64,000 nt of DNA from Kineococcus gynurae (GCF_050871315.1 NZ_JBJLRE010000020.1), one strand, 5' to 3'. Positions 24,921 through 34,466 are shown, counted from the first letter of the stretch. Notes: generated from the sequence alone by a model not told the origin. Numbers and translations: made by a program.

Positions 24921-26426
24921 ATGCCGTTGCGCGTCGCCGCCCTCGAGAGCCTGACCGAACCCCCGGACCGGGAGGTGGTCGCGCCTCCCACCGACGTCGA
25001 CGCCCTCAGCGTGGGGCGGCGCATCCGGCAGCACCGGCAGGCGGCGGGGTTGACGCTGGCCGAGCTGGGCGACCGCATCGGCGCGGCGCAGAGCCGGCTG
25101 TCGCAGATCGAGAACGGCAAGCGCGAACCCCGGCTGTCCCTGATCACCGCCGTCGCCCAGGCCCTCGGGATCACTGCCTCCGACCTGCTCGACGCGGCCC
25201 CGCCGACCGACCGCCGCACGGCGCTGGAGCTGGAGCTGGAGCGCAGCCAGCGCAGCACCCTGTTCCGCACGCTCGGCATCCCCGAGGTGCGGTTGAGTCG
25301 CAAGCTGCCCACCGACGCGCTGGAGGCCCTGGTGGCCCTGCAGCGGGAGCTGGTCCGCCGGCACGACGCGGCGAACGCGACCCCGGAGGAGGCCCGACGG
25401 GCCAACATCGAGATCCGTCAGCTCATGCGCCGGGTGGACAACTTCCTCCCCGAGATCGAGGAGGTCGCCGAGGAGCTCGTGCGCAGCGCCGGCTACACCA
25501 GCGGGGCGCTGACCCACCGCACGGTCGCGCGGATGGCGGCCGACCTGGGGTTCACCATCGTCCACGTCGAGGACCTGCCGCACTCCGCCCGGACGGTCAC
25601 CGACCTCGCCCACGGGCGCATCTACCTCCCGCCGGCCTCGATCCCGGGCGGCCACGGGCTGCGTTCGCTCGCGCTGCAGGCCCTGGCCCACCGGGTGCTC
25701 GGCCACGAGCGTCCGAGCAGCTACACGGACTTCCTGCGGCAACGGCTGGAGATCAACTACTTCGCCGCGTCCTGCCTGATGCCGATGTCGGCCTCGGTGG
25801 AGTACCTCTCCAACGCCAAGGCCGAGAAGGACCTCGCCGTCGAGGACTTCCGCGACGCGTTCGGCGTGACCCACGAGGCGGCGGCGCACCGGCTGACCAA
25901 CCTGCTGACGTCGCACCTCGGGATCCCGGTGCACTTCCTCCGGGTCAACGACGACGGCGTCCTCTACCGCGGCTACGAGAACGACGGCGTCCCGTTCGTC
26001 GAGGACAACGACGGGGCGATCGAGGGACAACCCGTGTGCCGCCGGTGGACCGCGCGCGAGGTGTTCTCGGTGCGCAACCGCACGACCGAGAACTACCAGT
26101 ACACCGACACCCCGGCCGGGACGTTCTGGTGCTCCTCGCAGACCGGGGCCACCCGGGAGGGCGAGTTCTCGATCACGATCGGCGTGCCCTACGTGCACGC
26201 CAAGTGGTTCCGGGGCCGCGACACCCGGGTCCGGGCCAAGAGCTCCTGCCCGGACGCGAGCTGCTGCCGCCGTCCCGACGGCGAGCTCGCCGCGCGGTGG
26301 GCGGGTCGGTCCTGGCCCAGCGCGCGGCTGCACAGCCAGATCCTGGCGCCGCTGCCCTCGGGGTCGCACCCGGGTGTCGACGACAACGACGTCTGGACGT
26401 TCCTGGACTCCCACGCCCCGCGCTGA
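24921..26426 (+). CDS. RamB/ScfR-type regulator: XRE HTH, IrrE-like and short-chain-fatty-acid regulator domains
   Basis: About 501 residues. An XRE helix-turn-helix (VGRRIRQHRQAAGLTLAELG; QSRLSQIENGKREP) is followed by an ImmA/IrrE-like segment and a Cys-rich C-terminal domain (WFRGRDTRVRAKSSCPDASC; VPYVHAKWFRGRD). The whole matches RamB/PrpR-type regulators of acetate, propionate and glyoxylate metabolism. The IrrE-like part reads ALAHRVLGHE, lacking HExxH, so it is not expected to be a protease. ATG at 24921 is preferred over ATG at 24879, which would translate the operator. Divergent to pckG, its likely target. Confidence 0.87.
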   Translation: MPLRVAALESLTEPPDREVVAPPTDVDALSVGRRIRQHRQAAGLTLAELGDRIGAAQSRLSQIENGKREPRLSLITAVAQALGITASDLLDAAPPTDRRTALELELERSQRSTLFRTLGIPEVRLSRKLPTDALEALVALQRELVRRHDAANATPEEARRANIEIRQLMRRVDNFLPEIEEVAEELVRSAGYTSGALTHRTVARMAADLGFTIVHVEDLPHSARTVTDLAHGRIYLPPASIPGGHGLRSLALQALAHRVLGHERPSSYTDFLRQRLEINYFAASCLMPMSASVEYLSNAKAEKDLAVEDFRDAFGVTHEAAAHRLTNLLTSHLGIPVHFLRVNDDGVLYRGYENDGVPFVEDNDGAIEGQPVCRRWTAREVFSVRNRTTENYQYTDTPAGTFWCSSQTGATREGEFSITIGVPYVHAKWFRGRDTRVRAKSSCPDASCCRRPDGELAARWAGRSWPSARLHSQILAPLPSGSHPGVDDNDVWTFLDSHAPR

Positions 26427-26438
26427 GGGCAGGTCCTC

Positions 26439-26897
26439 CTAGTCCTCGAAGGTGTTCAGCAGCGAGTGCGCGGCCCGGTCGAGGTAGTCCCAGAGCACGC
26501 CGTGGGCGGCGGGGGAGAGGTCGAGGGAGTCGACCGCCGCCCGCATGTGGGTCAGCCACCGGTCGCGCGCGTCGGGGTTGACCTTGAAACCCCCGTGACG
26601 CATCCGGAGGCGCGGATGTCCGCGCTGCTCGGAGTAGGTCCCCGGCCCGCCCCAGTACTGCTCCAGGAACATCCTCAGACGCTGCTTCGCGGGTCCGAGG
26701 TCGGCCTCGGGGTACATGGGGCGCAGGACCTCGTCGGCCGCGACCCCGCCCTCTCCGTCCACCCCGTCGTAGAACCGGTCGACCAGGGTCACGAAGGTGT
26801 CGTGCCCCCCGACCTCGTCGTAGAACGAGACGGTCCGGCCCCCGGCGCCGCCGGGCGTGCGGCCGAGGAGGTTCTGCGGGCGGGAGGGAAGGCTCAC
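26439..26897 (-). CDS. glbO: Group II truncated haemoglobin (GlbO type)
   Basis: 152 residues. TrHbO features are FYDEVGGHDTFVTLVDRFYD, FLEQYWGGPGTYSEQRGHPR with the group II Trp, and RMRHGGFKV carrying the proximal His near residue 98. It binds haem and O2 or peroxide, with a likely oxidative-stress role. GTG at 26897 overlaps the stop of the SDR gene by 4 nt (GTGA); a second GTG before SFYDEVGG, about 22 codons in, would give a more typical 130-residue protein. The gene converges on the RamB-like gene with only 12 bp between stops. Confidence 0.9.
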   Translation of the reverse strand: MSLPSRPQNLLGRTPGGAGGRTVSFYDEVGGHDTFVTLVDRFYDGVDGEGGVAADEVLRPMYPEADLGPAKQRLRMFLEQYWGGPGTYSEQRGHPRLRMRHGGFKVNPDARDRWLTHMRAAVDSLDLSPAAHGVLWDYLDRAAHSLLNTFED

Positions 26898-28462
26898 CCG
26901 GCCATTCTCGCCGACCGCTGCCCCGCGTCGGTGGCGCCGGTGGCCAGCGCGCGCGACCGGGCCTCCGCGGTCTTGGTGATGTTCGCCTGCATGCCCCCGA
27001 ACACGATGCCGTGGAAGGGGGTGACCGCCGCCCAGTAGGCCTGACCCGCGAGTCCACGGGGGTGGAACAGGGCCCGCTGGCGGAACAGGGTGCGCCCCAG
27101 CGCGTCCCGCTCGACGTGCAGCTCCAGCCAGGCGAGCCCGGGGACCCGCATCTCGGCGCGCAACCGGATCATCCGGTTCTCCACCCGCTCCTCGACCCGC
27201 CACCAGTCGACCGCGTCGCCCACGATGAGGTGCTGGGGGTCGCGGCGGCCGCGGCGCAGCCCCGGCCCACCGGCGTAGCGGTCCATGATCCCGCGCAGCG
27301 ACCAGGCGGTGGGCCAGGAGTACCAGCCGGACTCCCCACCGATCCCCTCCAGCACCGACCACAGCACCTCGGGCGGGGCGTCCACCACCGTCGTGCGCTC
27401 GTCCACGTAGAGGTTGCCGCCGGCCCAGTCGGGGTCGGAGGGCAGCGGGTCGCTCGGCGCACCCGGGACCGAGGCGGAGGACCAGCGGGTGACGACCTGG
27501 GCCTCGGAGATCTTCTGCAGGGCCAGCCCGACCGCCTCCTCGAAGCCGATCAGCCCGTCCGGCGGGTCGGCGACGTAGCGGGCGACGTCGTGCTCCTTGC
27601 AGACCACCTCGTGGACCAGGCTCTCGACCAGCGGCTGGGCGATCTCCTTGGGCACCGGCGTGACCACGCCGACCCAGTGGCTCGACAGGCGGGGGGTCAA
27701 CACGTTGATCGGCAGGATGTAGCGCTTGGGCAGGCCGGCCACCGCGGCGTAGCCGCGCATCATGTCCAGGTACGTGACGACGTCGGGACCCCCGATGTCG
27801 AAGCCCCGGTTCACCTCTGGCGGCATGTCGGCCGAACCCACCAGGTAGCGCAGCACGTCGCGCACGGCGATGGGCTGGATGCGGTTCTTCACCCAGCGCG
27901 GGCAGATCATCGCCGGGAGCCGCTCGGTGAGGTAGCGCATCATCTCGAAGCTCGCCGAGCCGGAGCCGAGGATGACCGCGGCCCGCAGCACGGTGGTCGG
28001 CACCGGGGAGTCCAGCAGGATCTCCCCGACCTCGCGTCGCGACTCCAGGTGGGTCGAGAGCTCCTCGCCCTCGGGGTAGAGCCCGCCCAGGTAGATCATC
28101 CGGCCGACCCCGGCCTCGGCCGCCGCGCGGGCGAACGTGCGCGCGGTCCGCCGGTCGCGGGAGGAGAAGTGGTCGCCCCCGCTCATCGCGTGGATGAGGT
28201 AGTAGGCGACGTCGACCCCCTCCAGCGCGGGACGGAGCTGCTCGGGGTCGGAGGCGTCGCCCTGCACGACCTCGACGTCGTCGATCCACGGCCGGTCGCG
28301 CAGGGACTCCGGGCGCCGGGCGAGGGCCCGGACCCGGAACCCGTTCTCGAGGAGCACGGGGACCAGACGGCCCCCGATGTAGCCGGTCACGCCGGTCACG
28401 AGCGCGAGACGGCCGGCCCCGTCGACGAAGGGTTCCAGGCTGGCGGTCCGGGACGAACTCAT
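26894..28462 (-). CDS. NAD(P)-binding SDR/NmrA-like protein with C-terminal DUF2867 domain
   Basis: 522 residues. The N-terminal atypical SDR half has the TGVTGYIGGRLVPVLLENGF nucleotide motif and AYYLIHAMSGGDHF. The C-terminal half (about 340-500) matches the DUF2867 pattern (GGNLYVDERTTVVDAPPEVL; GWYSWPTAWSLRGIMDRYAG; LRAEMRVPGLAWLELHVE). Homologues are annotated as NAD-dependent epimerases or nucleoside-diphosphate-sugar epimerases, with no proven reaction. It is coupled to glbO by a 4-nt overlap. Membrane association is possible through the C-terminal FHGIVFGGMQ segment. Confidence 0.8.
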   Translation of the reverse strand: MSSSRTASLEPFVDGAGRLALVTGVTGYIGGRLVPVLLENGFRVRALARRPESLRDRPWIDDVEVVQGDASDPEQLRPALEGVDVAYYLIHAMSGGDHFSSRDRRTARTFARAAAEAGVGRMIYLGGLYPEGEELSTHLESRREVGEILLDSPVPTTVLRAAVILGSGSASFEMMRYLTERLPAMICPRWVKNRIQPIAVRDVLRYLVGSADMPPEVNRGFDIGGPDVVTYLDMMRGYAAVAGLPKRYILPINVLTPRLSSHWVGVVTPVPKEIAQPLVESLVHEVVCKEHDVARYVADPPDGLIGFEEAVGLALQKISEAQVVTRWSSASVPGAPSDPLPSDPDWAGGNLYVDERTTVVDAPPEVLWSVLEGIGGESGWYSWPTAWSLRGIMDRYAGGPGLRRGRRDPQHLIVGDAVDWWRVEERVENRMIRLRAEMRVPGLAWLELHVERDALGRTLFRQRALFHPRGLAGQAYWAAVTPFHGIVFGGMQANITKTAEARSRALATGATDAGQRSARMAG

Positions 28463-28469
28463 GCCGGAA

Positions 28470-28505
28470 GTCTCGGCCGCGCCCGCGCGGGGCGCGAGCC
28501 GAGAC
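28470..28505 (-). terminator. Hairpin between mscS and the SDR gene
   Basis: GTCTCGGC-CGCGCCC pairs with GGGCGCG-A-GCCGAGAC, a 15-bp stem with one bulge. It lies downstream of the mechanosensitive channel gene and only 8 nt before the SDR start codon, so it may also affect SDR expression. Confidence 0.55.
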
Positions 28506-28559
28506 GATCAGCGGCGACGGGGGACGGTCCTCACCCGTCGCGGCCTCCGGTGGCGCCGC

Positions 28560-29762
28560 TCAGCCGCGGCGTGGCGCCGGGGTCTCGCGGTCGGCCGTCG
28601 GGGTGCTCGCGCCCGCCGACCCCGCGCCCGCGGCAGGACCCTGGCCGCCGGGGGCCTGGGCGGACTCGGCCGCCACGTCGGCCTCGCTGGGCGGCGGCGG
28701 GTGGCACTCGTCGTGCACGGTGCTCGCGGCGCGCGCGCCGGCCCGCGGGGCCCGCGGCGGGTGACGCTCCTCGTTGCGCAACCAGACGGTGCTCTGCAGG
28801 TAGGGGATCTCGATGCCCTCGGCGTCGAAGACCGCCTTGATGCGCCGGCGCAGCTCCCGCTGCACGGCCCACTGCTGCAGGGGGGCGGTCTTCACGACCA
28901 GGCGCAGGACGACCCCGCCGGTGTCCATGGCCTCCACGCCCCAGACCTCGACCGGGCCGATGACCAGGGCCTTCCACTCGTCCTCGGCCGCGAGCTTGTC
29001 CCCGACGCGCTGCAGCACCTCGTGCACGTGGGAGAGGTCGGACTCGTAGGTCACCGAGACGTCGATGACCGCGCGGGCCCAGCCCTGGCTCTGGTTGCCG
29101 ACCCGCAGGATCTCGCCGTTGCGGACGTACCAGACGGTCCCGTTCACGTCGCGCACCCGCGTCACCCGGAGCCCGACCGCCTCGACGGTGCCCGAGGCGT
29201 CCCCGAGGTCCACGACGTCGCCGACGCCGTACTGGTCCTCGGCCAGCATGAAGATGCCGGACAGGAAGTCCTTCACCAGGCTCTGCGCCCCGAACCCGAG
29301 CGCGACCCCGACGATCCCGGCCGAGGCGATGAACGGCGCGATGTTGAGGTCGAGCTGGGCCAGCACCATGAGGACCACGAGCACCCCGATGACGAGGGTG
29401 GCCGTGCTCTTCAGGACCGAGCCCAGCGTCTCGGCGCGCTGGTGGCGGCGCTCCGAGAGCAGCGGGGAGCTCTCCATCAGACCGTTGCGGCGCCCGGCGT
29501 TGCGGGTCACCCGCGCCCCGCCGGCCGCGATCCCGGCCACCGTGCGGTCGATGACCTTGAGCAGCAGGTAGCGGGCGACGAAACCGATCACGAGGATGAG
29601 CAGGACCTGGACCAGGACCGAGGAGATCAACCCGGCCCAGCTCGATCCGGTCCAGCCGTGGACCACCCCGCAGATGTTGGGCGAGTCGGTGGTGCAGACG
29701 TCGTTGGCCAGCGGACTGGCGGTCCCCGTGAGGACTCCGTCGGGCAGGGTCAGGCCGAGCAC
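28560..29762 (-). CDS. MscS-family mechanosensitive ion channel
   Basis: 400 residues. Three N-terminal membrane helices end in the pore-lining TM3 (IAPFIASAGIVGVALGFGAQ then SLVKDFLSGIFMLAEDQYGV), followed by the beta domain (GDASGTVEAVGLRVTRVRDV; WYVRNGEILRVGNQSQGWA) and the alpha-beta domain. It releases solutes on osmotic downshock. The last ~70 residues are a Pro/Ala/Gly-rich, disordered tail. The GTG at 29762 has AAGGAG about 11 nt upstream. Confidence 0.92.
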   Translation of the reverse strand: MLGLTLPDGVLTGTASPLANDVCTTDSPNICGVVHGWTGSSWAGLISSVLVQVLLILVIGFVARYLLLKVIDRTVAGIAAGGARVTRNAGRRNGLMESSPLLSERRHQRAETLGSVLKSTATLVIGVLVVLMVLAQLDLNIAPFIASAGIVGVALGFGAQSLVKDFLSGIFMLAEDQYGVGDVVDLGDASGTVEAVGLRVTRVRDVNGTVWYVRNGEILRVGNQSQGWARAVIDVSVTYESDLSHVHEVLQRVGDKLAAEDEWKALVIGPVEVWGVEAMDTGGVVLRLVVKTAPLQQWAVQRELRRRIKAVFDAEGIEIPYLQSTVWLRNEERHPPRAPRAGARAASTVHDECHPPPPSEADVAAESAQAPGGQGPAAGAGSAGASTPTADRETPAPRRG

Positions 29763-29780
29763 GGTCGAGGGTTCTCCTTG

Positions 29781-29844
29781 GTGCGTCGTCGGTTCGGTCG
29801 TGCGTGCGTGCGTGCGGTCGTGCGTGCGGTCGTCCGGTCGTTCG
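29781..29844. repeat. Simple-sequence tract of CGTG/GGTCG units
   Basis: Four tandem CGTG units from 29799 are embedded in recurring CGGTCG, GTGCG and GTTCG pieces. It lies between the oligopeptidase stop and the mscS start. Similar GGTCGTTCG words occur upstream of pckG (24804-24835). Confidence 0.6.
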
Positions 29845-29867
29845 GGGGTGGCCGGCTCCCGGCCCGC

Positions 29868-32060
29868 TCAGTCCCGTCGGACCGAGAGGTCCAGGCCGGT
29901 CCGGTCGGCCGCGAAGCACAGGGTGTCGCGGACCAGGCGGGCCCCGCGAGTCAGGGACCGGGACCCGTGCCCCACGTCGGCCTCGCGCCGGAGCAGGACG
30001 GGCGCCTCCTCGGCCGTGGCCGTGGTGGCGTGCTGCAGGGCCGCGCACATCTTGCGCGCGTGCAGCGGGTCGACCCGGCTGTCACCGTCGAAGACCGTGA
30101 ACAGCACCGCCGGGTAGCGGACCCCGGGCCGGACGTGGTGGTAGGGGGAGTAGCCGAGCAGCCACCCGAACTCCTCCGCGTCCGCGGCCCGACCGTACTC
30201 GTCGTTCCACGTCGCGCCCAAGCCGTGCTCCTCGTAGCGGAGCATGTCGAGCAGCGGCGCCGAGCACAGGACGGCCCGGTACAGCGCGGGCTCCTGGACG
30301 CAGACGGCCCCCACCAGCAGCCCCCCGTTCGAGCCGCCGGAGACGCACAGCTGCTCGGGCGTCGTCCAACCGCCCGCGACCAGCGCCCGGGCCGCCGCGT
30401 GGCAGTCGTCGAACACGTTCTGCTTGTGCTCGCGCATGCCGGCCCGGTGCCACTCCTCCCCCTCCTCGCCGCCGCCGCGCAGGTTGGCGACCACGTAGAC
30501 CCCGCCGGCCTCGACCCAGGCCAGCGCGTCGGGGGCGTAGTGGGGGGCCAGGCTGATCCCGAAGCCCCCGTAGCCGTAGAGGATGGTCGGGGCGGGTCGG
30601 GGGGGCCCGCCCTCGGCCGTCAGGGCGTCGGCCCGGGCCACCACGCGCATCCGGACCACCGTCTCGTCGCGGCTGCGGAACTCCACCAGTCGGCTCACGA
30701 CGTCCGGCACCCGCACCGCCCCCGGCGGGCGGGCCACCACCTCGAGCACACCGGTCCGGGCGTCGAAGCGGTGCACCGCGGCCGGGGTGGTCGTGTCGCT
30801 CCAGCCGAACCAGAGCTCGGGCCCGCCCTCGGGCCGGGTGAGCAGACCGCCGACCGATCCGGCCCCGGGCAGCGCGACCGTGCCGGCGCGACCCGGACGG
30901 CGCTCGCCGGTGGCCAGGTCGTGGACGGTCAGCTCGGCCACGGTGTGCCGGGTCCAGGCCGCGACCAGCAGCGGCTCGGGGAGGTCGGGACCGTCGAGCA
31001 CGGCGACGTCGTCGAGGACGGCCGCGGGGTCGCGGTCGGGGGCGTCGGCGGCCAGGACGTCGCGCCAGTGCTCGGGACCGGGGCGCTGCGGGGTGGCCAC
31101 GGCGAGCCGCCCGCGCGGTGCGTCGAGGTCGGTGACGACGTAGAGCCGACCGTCGCGGCCCACCCAGGCGCCGGTCTGGGCGTCGCGACCGACCACCACC
31201 TCCGTGAGCACGGGCTGCGCCGCGTCGCCCGCCCCCAGGTCGGCGATCCAGACGTCGTTGCGCGGGGCCGTCCCGTCGGAGGCGCTGACCACGAGCCAGC
31301 GTCCGTCGCGCGAGGTCCAGACCCCGTAGTAGGTGGTCATCGGCCGCCCGGCACCGAAGACCTCGGTCTCGGTGGCCTCCTCCGGGCGCTGCGGGTGGAA
31401 GCGGCGCAGCACCACCCGACGGTGGTACTGCCGCTCCGCCTCGGGCAGCTCCTCCGGGGGTCGACGGCGCACGTAGAAGAAGGCCCGGGTGCCGTCCGCG
31501 GCCACCGGCAGCCAGGCGACGGGGGAGTAGCGGGCCCGGTCCAGCGCGGGACCCACGTGCTCACCGGTGGCCACGTCGAGGACGCGCAGGACGCTCTCCT
31601 CGCTGCCGCCCTCGGAGACCTGGTAGGCCAGCAGGTCGCCCTCGACGTCGGGCCGCCAGGAGTCCAGCGTGGTCGTGCCGGCCGGGTCGATCGCCATCGG
31701 GTCGACCAGCACCCGCGAGTCGCCGTCGGCCTCCTCGACGTGCAGCACCGCGTGCTCGGCCTGCGGTTCGCGCCGGGTCCGGAACACGCGTCCGCCGCGG
31801 TGCACCGGGGCGCCCACCGACCCGGTCGCCATGAGGTCGAGGACCCGGCGTTCCACGGCCTCGCGGGCGGGAAGGCCCTCCATCGCCCGCGCGAACCGCT
31901 CGTCCTGCTCCTGCGCCCAGGCGCGGGTGCGGGGACCGGTCGCGTCCTCCAGCCACCGGTAGGGGTCGGCCACCGCGTGCCCGTGCCGTTCCTCGACGAG
32001 GTCGGAGCGCGGTGCGAGGGGGGTGTCCTGCGGTGCGGGGGTGTCCTGGGGCTGGCTCAC
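29868..32060 (-). CDS. Prolyl oligopeptidase family serine peptidase (S9A)
   Basis: 730 residues, the normal length for S9A/oligopeptidase B-like enzymes. A beta-propeller (about 80-440) precedes the alpha/beta-hydrolase domain. The nucleophile is in GGSNGG near residue 576, the Asp in DGDSRVDPLHARK near 659 and the His in DVGHGS near 696. No signal peptide is seen, so it probably cuts short proline-containing peptides in the cytosol. GTG at 32060 is preferred because TACAGT lies 7 nt upstream; the frame stays open to 32123. Confidence 0.9.
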   Translation of the reverse strand: MSQPQDTPAPQDTPLAPRSDLVEERHGHAVADPYRWLEDATGPRTRAWAQEQDERFARAMEGLPAREAVERRVLDLMATGSVGAPVHRGGRVFRTRREPQAEHAVLHVEEADGDSRVLVDPMAIDPAGTTTLDSWRPDVEGDLLAYQVSEGGSEESVLRVLDVATGEHVGPALDRARYSPVAWLPVAADGTRAFFYVRRRPPEELPEAERQYHRRVVLRRFHPQRPEEATETEVFGAGRPMTTYYGVWTSRDGRWLVVSASDGTAPRNDVWIADLGAGDAAQPVLTEVVVGRDAQTGAWVGRDGRLYVVTDLDAPRGRLAVATPQRPGPEHWRDVLAADAPDRDPAAVLDDVAVLDGPDLPEPLLVAAWTRHTVAELTVHDLATGERRPGRAGTVALPGAGSVGGLLTRPEGGPELWFGWSDTTTPAAVHRFDARTGVLEVVARPPGAVRVPDVVSRLVEFRSRDETVVRMRVVARADALTAEGGPPRPAPTILYGYGGFGISLAPHYAPDALAWVEAGGVYVVANLRGGGEEGEEWHRAGMREHKQNVFDDCHAAARALVAGGWTTPEQLCVSGGSNGGLLVGAVCVQEPALYRAVLCSAPLLDMLRYEEHGLGATWNDEYGRAADAEEFGWLLGYSPYHHVRPGVRYPAVLFTVFDGDSRVDPLHARKMCAALQHATTATAEEAPVLLRREADVGHGSRSLTRGARLVRDTLCFAADRTGLDLSVRRD

Positions 32061-32182
32061 CCCGGTCACTGTAGGCAGGGGGCCCGACACCACGGCCGCG
32101 TCCGGTTCCCTCACCGGGGACACGCCCGGCCGCCGCGCGGGCTGGGCGCGCCGCTGCGGGGTCGCTCTGGCAGAGTCGTCGC

Positions 32183-34375
32183 GTGTCGCACGCCTGGTCC
32201 GGATCGCCGTCCGCCGCCGACGTCTCCGAACGTCCCTCCGCCCAGCTCAGCGCCCTGGCCGAGTCCCTCGGCGTGGCCACCTCCTTCACCGACTGGCAGG
32301 GCCGCACCACCGAGGCCTCCCTCGGCACCGTCACCGCCGTGCTCACGGCGATGGGCCTCGACGTCTCGGACCCGGCCGCGGTCGCGGCCAGCGCCGAGGA
32401 GGTCCGGTTGCGGCCCTGGCGACGCACCCTGCCGCCGATCGTCGTGGTCCGGGAGGGACAGCTCGCGCTCGTCCCCGTCCACGTGCCGCACGGGGATCCG
32501 GTGGAGCTCGTCGTCGAGATCGAGGACGACGAGGGGTGGGCTCCCCTGCGCCAGGTCGAGCGCTGGGTCGACCCCGTCCACGTCGACGGACGACTGACCG
32601 GCCGGGCGACCTTCGAGGTCCCCGACGACCTGCCCCTGGGCTGGCACGTCCTGCGGGCGCACTCCCCGGCCGGGGAGGTGACCTGCCCGCTCGTGGTGAC
32701 GCCCGACGTCCTGGAGCTGCCGGACCTGCTGCAGACGCGCCGCGTCTGGGGGGTCCAGGCCCAGCTCTACTCCGTCCGCTCCCGGGCCTCCTGGGGCGTC
32801 GGCGACCTGGCCGACCTGGCCGACCTCGCCGCCACCGCGGCCGGTCAGGGAGCCGGATGGGTCCTGGTCAACCCGCTCGCCGCGGCCCAACCGGTCCCCC
32901 CGATGGAGTCCTCGCCCTACCTGCCCACCACCCGACGCTTCGTGAACCCGCTCTACCTGCGGGTGGAGGACGTGCGGGAGTACGGCTACCTGCGACCCGA
33001 GGACCGCCGCGCCGTGGAGGCGCTGGCCCGCGAGCTGCGTCCGCTCAACGCCGATCCCGGTGAGATCGACCGGGACCGGGTCTGGACGGCGAAGCGGGAG
33101 GCCCTGCAGATCCTCTTCGACCACGGTCGCAGTCCGGCCCGGGAGGCCGCGTTCCGTCGTTACTGCACCTCGGAGGACCCGGGGCTGACCGGGTTCGCGC
33201 AGTGGTGCGCGCTGGCCGAGACCCACGGGCTGTCCACCGCCGACTGGCCCGCGACGGCCCGGACCCCGGAGGCCGCCGCGGCGTCGGGGGCGCTGGACGA
33301 CCTCGCCGACCGGGTCGACTTCTACCGGTGGCTGCAGTGGCAGTGCGACGAGCAGCTGCGCGACGCCCAGGACTCGGCCACCGCGCCCGGGACGGGACCG
33401 GGCATCGTGCACGACCTCGCCGTGGGCGTGCACCCCGACGGGGCGGACGTGTGGACGCTGGGTCCGGCCCTCGCCCGCGGGGTCACGGTCGGCGCGCCGC
33501 CGGACCCGTTCAACCAGCAGGGGCAGGACTGGTCGCAACCGCCGTGGCGGCCCGACGCCCTGGCCGAGCAGGCCTACACCCCGTTCCGGGACATGGTGCG
33601 CACCATCCTCCGCCACGCCGGGGGCCTGCGGGTCGACCACGTCATCGGCCTGTTCCGGCTCTGGTGGATCCCCGAGGGCGCTCCGCCCACCGAGGGCACC
33701 TACGTCCGCTACGACCACGACGCGCTGATCGGCATCCTGGCCCTCGAGGCGCAGCGGGCCGGGGCCGTCGTGGTCGGGGAGGACCTCGGCACGGTCGAGC
33801 CGTGGGTGCGGGACTACCTGGCCGAGCGCGGGGTGCTCGGGACCTCGGTGCTGTGGTTCGAGTTCGACGGCGACGAACCCCGTGACCCCCGGCGCTACCG
33901 GGAGCTGGCCCTGTCCACGGTCACGGTCCACGACCTCCCGCCCACCGCGGGATACCTCGCCCAGGAGCACGTGGCCCTGCGCGAACGGCTCGGGCTGCTG
34001 ACGCGACCCGTCGAGGAGGAGCGCTCGCGCGATCGCGCCGAGCAGGAACGCATCCTGGAACGGGTGCGGCGCAGCGGCTTCCTCGACACGCTCCCGGACC
34101 CGGACGGTCAAGGGGGGCCGGACGAGCAGTCCGTGGTCGAGGCCCTGCACCGGTACCTGGCGACGTCACCCTCGCTGATGCTGGGGGTCTCCCTGGTCGA
34201 CATGGTGGGTGACCACCGCACGCAGAACCAACCCGGGACGGCGCTGGAGTACCCGAACTGGCGGATGCCGCTCTGCGGCCCCGACGGCGCGGTCGTCCTG
34301 CTGGACGACCTGGGGACGGACGCCCGGGCCCGGTCGCTGGCCAAGGCCGTCGACGAGGCGGTCCGGCCGGCCTGA
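32183..34375 (+). CDS. malQ: 4-alpha-glucanotransferase (amylomaltase)
   Basis: 730 residues. GH77 enzyme that transfers maltodextrin chains. The actinobacterial-type N-terminal extension (about 190 residues, beta-rich) precedes the catalytic barrel. The nucleophile Asp is in GLRVDHVIG near residue 484, the acid/base Glu in VVVGEDLGTV near 532 and the third carboxylate in TVHDLPPTAGYL near 582. Glycan-binding AWALGVQ-like motif reads RVWGVQAQLYSVRS. GTG at 32183 sits 6 nt after CAGAGT, suggesting a leaderless start. Divergent from the oligopeptidase gene. Confidence 0.95.
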   Translation: MSHAWSGSPSAADVSERPSAQLSALAESLGVATSFTDWQGRTTEASLGTVTAVLTAMGLDVSDPAAVAASAEEVRLRPWRRTLPPIVVVREGQLALVPVHVPHGDPVELVVEIEDDEGWAPLRQVERWVDPVHVDGRLTGRATFEVPDDLPLGWHVLRAHSPAGEVTCPLVVTPDVLELPDLLQTRRVWGVQAQLYSVRSRASWGVGDLADLADLAATAAGQGAGWVLVNPLAAAQPVPPMESSPYLPTTRRFVNPLYLRVEDVREYGYLRPEDRRAVEALARELRPLNADPGEIDRDRVWTAKREALQILFDHGRSPAREAAFRRYCTSEDPGLTGFAQWCALAETHGLSTADWPATARTPEAAAASGALDDLADRVDFYRWLQWQCDEQLRDAQDSATAPGTGPGIVHDLAVGVHPDGADVWTLGPALARGVTVGAPPDPFNQQGQDWSQPPWRPDALAEQAYTPFRDMVRTILRHAGGLRVDHVIGLFRLWWIPEGAPPTEGTYVRYDHDALIGILALEAQRAGAVVVGEDLGTVEPWVRDYLAERGVLGTSVLWFEFDGDEPRDPRRYRELALSTVTVHDLPPTAGYLAQEHVALRERLGLLTRPVEEERSRDRAEQERILERVRRSGFLDTLPDPDGQGGPDEQSVVEALHRYLATSPSLMLGVSLVDMVGDHRTQNQPGTALEYPNWRMPLCGPDGAVVLLDDLGTDARARSLAKAVDEAVRPA

Positions 34376-34432
34376 CGGCCCGCGCCCGACATCCGGCTGA
34401 CGACGCGGCCGGCGACGCGGCCCACGACGCAC

Positions 34433-34466
34433 CCGGCCCGCACCTCCTTCCGGAGGTGCGGGCCGG
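34433..34466. terminator. Bidirectional terminator hairpin between malQ and pepN
   Basis: CCGGCCCGCACCTCC and GGAGGTGCGGGCCGG form a perfect 15-bp stem with a TTCC loop between two convergent genes. Confidence 0.9.

Noticed and set aside
25640..25720. IrrE-like metallopeptidase activity in the RamB-like regulator
   Set aside because: The HExxH motif is missing; the segment reads ALAHRVLGHE, so protease function is not supported.
29781..29844. Short tandem units resembling a CRISPR or VNTR array
   Set aside because: Units are 4-9 nt, with no unique spacers and no cas genes nearby.
28461..32597. A 1378-codon plus-strand open frame
   Set aside because: It is antisense to mscS and the oligopeptidase, both of which have clear catalytic or family motifs; such long shadows are normal at this GC content.
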